Below, piece by piece: positions 59,561 through 64,000 of a stretch of 64,000 nucleotides of DNA; the first letter of the stretch is position 1, and every line of letters starts with the position of its first letter. The position numbers were made by a program, and so were the translations under genes. The notes beneath the pieces are model-generated. The model was not told where the DNA came from, did not search any database, and saw only the letters and a program-made list of their open reading frames with translations. Source of the DNA: Bacteroidota bacterium (GTDB lineage: Bacteria > Bacteroidota > Bacteroidia > Flavobacteriales > Weeksellaceae); assembly GCA_023458415.1 (NCBI GenBank), contig JAEWZO010000026.1, positions 124,001-188,000 of the forward strand. Reading direction: 5' to 3'.

Positions 59561-60010
59561 TTAATCGTAAATCGTTAGCGTATTGGTTGATGCCTGAAAA
59601 TTGTGAAGGTACATTTTTGGAGCAATCTGCGCTACAGAAACCGGCTCTCCGGAAAGCAGAATCCACTCTGCATTGTCTTTAGGACAGCTGATTTTTATAT
59701 TTTCTTTTACAACCAGTGTTGTATTGCTGTCCGGACAGATATGAGGTGCGTTTCGGTCATAAATTTTGAAGCCCTGCGTTGTTCGTACGATAATTAATCC
59801 GCGTGTTCCGGACTGTTGCTCATCAATATAAACCCAGCCTCCAACATTTTGAAGTGGGAAGTAAGCGGGCAAATTCAGATTAAGAACTACATTAATTTCT
59901 GTGTTGGGGAAGCAACTTACGGTTTCCTCTCTGTTACCACATGATTTTGCGGATAATGCACTGATAACCAAAACGATTGTGGTGATGAGAAAGAAAATAT
60001 TTCTTTTCAT
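59561..60010 (-). CDS. Lipoprotein resembling a ligand-depleted Rieske domain
   Basis: A 149-residue protein with a Cys at 24 after a hydrophobic leader (LSAKSC). The C-terminal half resembles Rieske proteins: YDRNAPHICPD aligns with the CxH cluster loop and ISCPKDNAEWILLSGEPV with the CxxH loop. However, the first Cys is Ala 88 and the second His is Asp 112, leaving His 90 and Cys 109, so a normal [2Fe-2S] centre is unlikely. The similarity is judged by eye. It is translated immediately before dtd with zero spacing. Confidence 0.68.
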   Translation of the reverse strand: MKRNIFFLITTIVLVISALSAKSCGNREETVSCFPNTEINVVLNLNLPAYFPLQNVGGWVYIDEQQSGTRGLIIVRTTQGFKIYDRNAPHICPDSNTTLVVKENIKISCPKDNAEWILLSGEPVSVAQIAPKMYLHNFQASTNTLTIYD

Positions 60011-60024
60011 TTAAAATTAATTTA

Positions 60025-60032
60025 TATCTTTG
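60025..60032 (+). promoter_or_regulatory. -7 box TATCTTTG of the greA unit
   Basis: The box matches TAnnTTTG and predicts a leader of about 70 bases before the greA ATG at 60110, longer than most in this window. Confidence 0.55.
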
Positions 60033-60109
60033 TAGAACGAATTCAAAGCGAAAACATTGTCCGGCAAATGTCGGATTATTTTTTTATACTAACGATAAAT
60101 ACACGAATT

Positions 60110-60580
60110 ATGGCAAGCTATGTTACCAAAGAAGGTTTGGATAAAATGAAAACTGAACTGGAGCAACTGGAAACCATTGAAAGACCAAAAGTTACACAGC
60201 AGATTGCTGAAGCAAGAGATAAAGGAGACCTTTCGGAAAATGCAGAATACGACGCAGCTAAAGAAGCGCAGGGAATGCTAGAAATGAAAATCTCTAAACT
60301 GAAAGATATTATTGCTAACTCCAAGATAATTGATGAAAGCCAGTTGGATACTTCAAAAGTTTCCATCCTTACGACGGTACGTTTAAAAAATAACGGCACT
60401 AAACAGGAGCAGACTTTTACTTTGGTTCCTGATAACGAAAGCGATTTGAAAAGCGGAAAAATTTCTGTAAACACGCCTATCGCGAAAGGATTGTTGGGTA
60501 AAGTTGTAGGCGACAGTGCTGAAATTGTTCTGCCAAATGGGAAAAAACTATCTTTCGAAGTTCTGGAAATAACCATCTAA
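60110..60580 (+). CDS. greA: Transcription elongation factor GreA
   Basis: A 156-residue factor that stimulates RNA cleavage by backtracked RNA polymerase. The N-terminal coiled coil carries EARDKGDLSENAEYDAAKEAQ with the Asp/Glu tip residues. The FKBP-like C-terminal domain follows (PIAKGLLGKVVGDSAEIVLPNG). The frame is open from 60068, but MASYVTKEGLDKMK is the family start. It lies 11 bases before the HIT gene, with which it is likely co-transcribed. Confidence 0.96.
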   Translation: MASYVTKEGLDKMKTELEQLETIERPKVTQQIAEARDKGDLSENAEYDAAKEAQGMLEMKISKLKDIIANSKIIDESQLDTSKVSILTTVRLKNNGTKQEQTFTLVPDNESDLKSGKISVNTPIAKGLLGKVVGDSAEIVLPNGKKLSFEVLEITI

Positions 60581-60591
60581 AAATTACTGAA

Positions 60592-60981
60592 ATGAGTTCT
60601 GTTTTCACCAAGATTGTAAACGGCGAAATTCCTGCTTATAAAATCGCAGAAGACGAAAACTTTCTAGCTTTTCTGGATGTTATGCCTTTGGCAAAGGGAC
60701 ATACTTTAGTTGTTCCAAAAAAAGAAGTAGACCTGATTTTCGATCTTGAAAGTGAAGAGTTTAAAAATCTTTGGGGTTTTGCACAGAAAGTGGCCAAAAA
60801 AGTTGGTACGGCCATTCCGTGTATTCGCGTGGGAGTTGCGGTTGTTGGATTGGAGGTTCCGCATGCGCATATTCATCTCGTGCCTTTAAACTCGATGGGC
60901 GATCTTAATTTCGGAAACGAAAGACTGAAACTTGCTCCCAAAGAATATCAGGAAATTCAGAACTCAATTATTAACGCATAA
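60592..60981 (+). CDS. HIT family nucleotide hydrolase
   Basis: A 129-residue protein of the Hint branch. VFTKIVNGEIPAYKIAEDE is the standard opening, KGHTLVVPKKEV follows, and VPHAHIHLVPL supplies the HxHxH catalytic triad at residues 91-95. Such enzymes hydrolyse nucleoside phosphoramidates or acyl-adenylates; the cellular substrate is not known. A terminator lies just downstream. Confidence 0.93.
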   Translation: MSSVFTKIVNGEIPAYKIAEDENFLAFLDVMPLAKGHTLVVPKKEVDLIFDLESEEFKNLWGFAQKVAKKVGTAIPCIRVGVAVVGLEVPHAHIHLVPLNSMGDLNFGNERLKLAPKEYQEIQNSIINA

Positions 60982-60987
60982 AAACGG

Positions 60988-61010
60988 AAAGCTGTAAATT
61001 TTACAGCTTT
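60988..61010 (+). terminator. Terminator of greA-HIT
   Basis: GCTGTAA (60991-60997) pairs with TTACAGC (61001-61007), extended by A and T triplets on each side. Confidence 0.8.
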
Positions 61011-61040
61011 TCCTCACTATTATATTAAGACGATAAATAC

Positions 61041-62222
61041 ATGAATCCTAACCAATGTTCCTTTTGCGGACGGAAAAGAAATGAAGTGCAGATGCTGGTT
61101 TCCGGGCAGGAAGGTTTTATCTGTGAAAATTGTATTGAACAGGCGCACTCCATTGTTAAAGACAGTGTTTCCAAATCTGGCTTTTCACCTGCTGATTCTC
61201 TTGATGAATTAAAGAAGCCTAAAGAAATTAAAGCTTTTTTAGATCAGTATGTTATCGGGCAGGACCAAGCCAAAAAGCAACTTTCGATTGCGGTTTATAA
61301 CCATTATAAACGTTTGCTTCATGCAAAAGATGAAAACCGCGAAGTAGAGATTGAAAAATCCAACATCATCATGATTGGTGAAACCGGAACCGGAAAAACA
61401 TTGCTTGCCAAAACCATTGCAAGGGAACTTAATGTGCCTTTCTGTATCGTGGATGCAACTATTTTGACAGAGGCAGGTTACGTGGGCGAAGATGTAGAAA
61501 GTATTCTTTCAAGATTGTTGATGGTTGCTGATTACGATGTTGAAAAGGCAGAGAAAGGTATTGTATTTATTGATGAAATTGATAAAATTGCGAGAAAATC
61601 AGACAATCCAAGTATTACTCGTGATGTATCCGGCGAGGGAGTTCAGCAAGGACTTTTGAAACTTTTGGAAGGAAGTATAGTGAACGTGCCACCACAGGGA
61701 GGACGAAAACATCCGGACCAGAAGTACATTCAGGTTAATACACAGAATATTTTATTTATCGCTGGTGGTGCTTTTGACGGAATTAAAGAAATTATTGAAA
61801 GACGTCTAAATAAACAGGCCATAGGTTTCAGTGCTGAAAAACTGAAAAAGAACGACGAAAATGAAGACCTACTCAATTATATTAATGCCATCGATCTTAG
61901 AAAATTCGGACTTATTCCTGAACTTTTAGGAAGGTTTCCAATCATCACTTATCTCAATAAATTGACAAAAGAAACTATGGTAAGTATAATGAAAGAGCCG
62001 AAAAATTCTATCGTTAACCAGTTTGTGGAGCTTTTCAAGATGGATGGAGTAGATTTGAAATTTTCCGATGAAGCTATTGAAATGATTGTAGAAGAGACAA
62101 TGGAAAAAGGTCTTGGTGCTCGTGGATTACGCGGTACCACGGAAAAGGTTCTGGAAGATTATATGTTCGATCTTGGCTTTGGCGACAAACTTTTGTTAAC
62201 AAAAGATAATGTGAAATTTTAA
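61041..62222 (+). CDS. clpX: ATP-dependent Clp protease ATP-binding subunit ClpX
   Basis: A 393-residue AAA+ unfoldase that feeds substrates to ClpP. The zinc-binding domain has Cys 6, 9, 28 and 31 (QCSFCG and CENC). Walker A GETGTGKTLLAK starts at about 113, AGYVGEDVES is a pore loop, IVFIDEIDKIARK is Walker B, and GLGARGLRG is the sensor 2 Arg region. The length is normal. clpP is not adjacent. It appears as a single gene. Confidence 0.97.
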   Translation: MNPNQCSFCGRKRNEVQMLVSGQEGFICENCIEQAHSIVKDSVSKSGFSPADSLDELKKPKEIKAFLDQYVIGQDQAKKQLSIAVYNHYKRLLHAKDENREVEIEKSNIIMIGETGTGKTLLAKTIARELNVPFCIVDATILTEAGYVGEDVESILSRLLMVADYDVEKAEKGIVFIDEIDKIARKSDNPSITRDVSGEGVQQGLLKLLEGSIVNVPPQGGRKHPDQKYIQVNTQNILFIAGGAFDGIKEIIERRLNKQAIGFSAEKLKKNDENEDLLNYINAIDLRKFGLIPELLGRFPIITYLNKLTKETMVSIMKEPKNSIVNQFVELFKMDGVDLKFSDEAIEMIVEETMEKGLGARGLRGTTEKVLEDYMFDLGFGDKLLLTKDNVKF

Positions 62223-62239
62223 AATTATGGCATATATCT

Positions 62240-62269
62240 TTTGAAAATTAAAATAAATAAATATCTTTG
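62240..62269 (+). promoter_or_regulatory. Promoter of the secreted protein at the right edge
   Basis: TTTG (62240-62243) and TATCTTTG (62262-62269) are 18 bases apart, giving a leader of roughly 39 bases. It is among the best promoter matches in the window. Confidence 0.75.
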
Positions 62270-62312
62270 CATCTGAAATCTCTTGATTTTTTAACACAAA
62301 AAACATAATACA

Positions 62313-64000
62313 ATGAAAAAAAATCTATTAACGGTAGGCGTTTTGCTGCTATCTTTTCCTTTGATTGCACAGAATGTTCTCACATACGTAGGAAACGGAG
62401 CTACTGTTACTGTACAGAATAACGCACTTGTTTATAACGGTGGTGGATGGCAGAATGTAGGTACAGTTTCCAATACCGGAGATATTATGATTGATGGTAC
62501 AGCTTCTGATAAATTTGAAGTTGCTTCCACATCAGATTTTCGTTTAGCCTTTGAAGATAGTGATACTTACGGTCAGCTTTATATCACAGGTGTTCCACAA
62601 GCTCAGATTACCGGTACAGTAAATAAAGATTTTATTGCAGATGCTAATAACGGAAATACCGGAAGACAGCAGACCGCTTTACCTTTCCATAACTTTACAA
62701 TGGCACAACTGAAGAATGCTATCGGTAACTATCTTCAGACAACAAATACAAGTCTTAACAGTGCTGGAAGATTCAATTACGCTTCTGTTTTTAGATGGAA
62801 TAATGCTGCGGCAAGATTTGATCAATTAACTGATGCCAATTCTGCTACTTCTGTAGGTAATCCAACCGATTATTATATTCAGCCAAGAAGAAATTCTGCA
62901 GGTGATATCCAGTGGAATGCAGCGGTTGATAAAAAAACTTTCGCAGGGACACCGGTTTCAGATGTTTCCGGTAGAACTCAGAATATTACGCTTCAAACAG
63001 CTGACATGAACTACTTTGGTTCGCAGGGTTTCGGAAGTAATGGTAACCGTAAGAACATTTATAGTGAAAGATATAATTCTTATCTCAACGATCCATTCGA
63101 AGTTGGAGGGGGTGCAGGTGTTCCGGCATGGTCTGCGAATTACGGAAGAAATTTGAGCCAATTCGGTAACCCATTCCTTACAAACATTGATCTTTCTAAT
63201 ATCATAAACGATACAGATGGTGACGGATCTTCTATTTCTAACGTTGCGGGTATTGCGTATTATGGTTCTAATGATCTGAACTGGTATTACGGTAATCAAG
63301 GTGGTTCAGGAGGATCGACGGGGACTGTTTATAGCAATGGAAATTTAGTAATAGCTAGAGTTTCTGGTGGTTTTTTTCAGGCGGGAGATGTAAATAATCT
63401 AGTGATTAAGCCGATGCAAGAAGTGATGATTAAATTCACTGATACTACTGTTCCTTCACTTAATTTTAACCCAACCAGAAGGTTTGCTCAAACAGCAAGA
63501 ACTGGAACTTACGGAGGTGTAACATCTGCAAGAATTGCATCAATCCCTGCTGATAAAGTTGTAAAACAGGTTGCTGCAGTACTTTACAATACTGAAGGAA
63601 GTGAAATTGCGAGAACTTATTACGCTGTGTCTCCATCGGCGGTTACAGCTGTATCCGAAGAATCAAGACTTCAGGGTTACGTGCAAGGTTATGCAATTTA
63701 TACTAAAGAAGAAATTGCTACAGGTGGTGAAGATGTAAACAAATCTCAGCAACTGTACATTAATGAAGCTAACGAAACTTCTTTCCAAGGAAAAGAGATC
63801 CCGATGTTTATTAATTATGATGGAGCATCAGTGCTGAAATTTGAAGTGTATGAAGCCGGTGAACGTGTTTCAAACCTATCAAATGGGAAAAACTTTTACA
63901 TTAAGAACGGAAATCTTATTACAAAGATTAACGATGGCGACACCATGACAGTTTCAGGAGCTAATTATGGTCTTTATTATGGTCAGCCGGAAGGATTTTT
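62313..64000 (+). CDS. Large secreted protein, probably T9SS-dependent (partial)
   Basis: An open frame runs from an ATG at 62313 off the right edge, giving about 562 residues. It starts with a signal peptide (LTVGVLLLSFPLIAQ), then a repeated beta-rich region with TYVGNGATVTVQNNALVYNG and AGTPVSDVSGRTQNITLQTA. Later words such as LSQFGNPFLTNIDLSN occur in long Bacteroidota surface proteins that end in a T9SS domain. The C-terminus and any sorting signal are beyond the window, so this class is inferred. Confidence 0.72.
   Translation, partial: MKKNLLTVGVLLLSFPLIAQNVLTYVGNGATVTVQNNALVYNGGGWQNVGTVSNTGDIMIDGTASDKFEVASTSDFRLAFEDSDTYGQLYITGVPQAQITGTVNKDFIADANNGNTGRQQTALPFHNFTMAQLKNAIGNYLQTTNTSLNSAGRFNYASVFRWNNAAARFDQLTDANSATSVGNPTDYYIQPRRNSAGDIQWNAAVDKKTFAGTPVSDVSGRTQNITLQTADMNYFGSQGFGSNGNRKNIYSERYNSYLNDPFEVGGGAGVPAWSANYGRNLSQFGNPFLTNIDLSNIINDTDGDGSSISNVAGIAYYGSNDLNWYYGNQGGSGGSTGTVYSNGNLVIARVSGGFFQAGDVNNLVIKPMQEVMIKFTDTTVPSLNFNPTRRFAQTARTGTYGGVTSARIASIPADKVVKQVAAVLYNTEGSEIARTYYAVSPSAVTAVSEESRLQGYVQGYAIYTKEEIATGGEDVNKSQQLYINEANETSFQGKEIPMFINYDGASVLKFEVYEAGERVSNLSNGKNFYIKNGNLITKINDGDTMTVSGANYGLYYGQPEGF

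Noticed and set aside
60055..60080. A short TCCG/CGGA hairpin followed by T residues in the greA leader, considered as an attenuator.
   Set aside because: The stem is only four or five bases and the T run is interrupted; it is too weak to claim.

Overview
The window comes from a member of the Flavobacteriia, most likely a Chryseobacterium/Kaistella-type Weeksellaceae. The reasons are the gene order DUF6089-uppS-bamA-ompH-ompH, a type IX secretion sorting domain, bacillithiol synthesis (bshB1), the three-gene b-type succinate dehydrogenase, a PUR-alpha-like DUF3276 protein, and many promoters with the Bacteroidota -7 box TAnnTTTG. Genus assignment is inference; no 16S gene is present. Coding density is high, most genes are housekeeping, and no CRISPR array, prophage or insertion sequence is visible.

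Layout. 1-7.0 kb is the end of a surface-polysaccharide cluster: a truncated membrane protein, a GT2 glycosyltransferase, an EpsG-type polymerase, a WecA/MraY-type phosphosugar transferase, a Wza-like export lipoprotein and a Wzc-like tyrosine kinase with a Gly-Tyr tail. 7.1-12.6 kb is the envelope block DUF6089-uppS-bamA-two OmpH/Skp chaperones. 12.6-15.5 kb holds a thioesterase, rfbD, an unknown secreted protein, bshB1 and tRNA-His. 15.6-31 kb is mixed housekeeping on both strands: DUF3276, ABC exporter, nusB, DUF1573, yajC, AspT-type transporter, GH92 mannosidase, SDR, aspS, an XRE/DUF2975 regulatory pair, a secreted nuclease, ribosomal protein THX, DUF937, DUF2480, dipeptidase and lpxB. 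31.6-41.3 kb has comEC, sdhCAB, a redoxin-like lipoprotein without its CXXC, rlmD and a DUF6452/DUF6048 pair. 41.6-47.1 kb has a large secreted metalloprotease, coaE, an MBL-fold hydrolase and ruvB.

47.2-57.9 kb is the most unusual region. hutI is followed by a phenylacetate (paa) catabolic cluster with paaB, C, D, G, H, I, Z and a second enoyl-CoA hydratase, but no paaA, paaE or paaK. A GH53 galactanase-like lipoprotein lies between paaC and paaD and is coupled to paaD by a TGATG overlap. PaaZ carries an extra C-terminal domain resembling DUF1569 (DinB-like). A SMUG2-type DNA glycosylase lies inside the cluster, and intergenic gaps there hold several different repeat-like elements. 57.9-64 kb returns to ordinary genes: two lipoproteins, dtd with a lipoprotein resembling a Rieske protein that has lost ligands, greA, a HIT protein, clpX and the start of a large secreted protein cut by the window edge.

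Regulation. -7 boxes can be placed before about half of the transcription units. In several cases the box abuts the start codon, which implies leaderless mRNA. Operator-like repeats are visible at the DUF3276, XRE/DUF2975 and DUF937 promoters. I found no clearly new multi-gene system. The best leads are the paa cluster with its GH53 and DUF1569 additions, and the small operator arrays.
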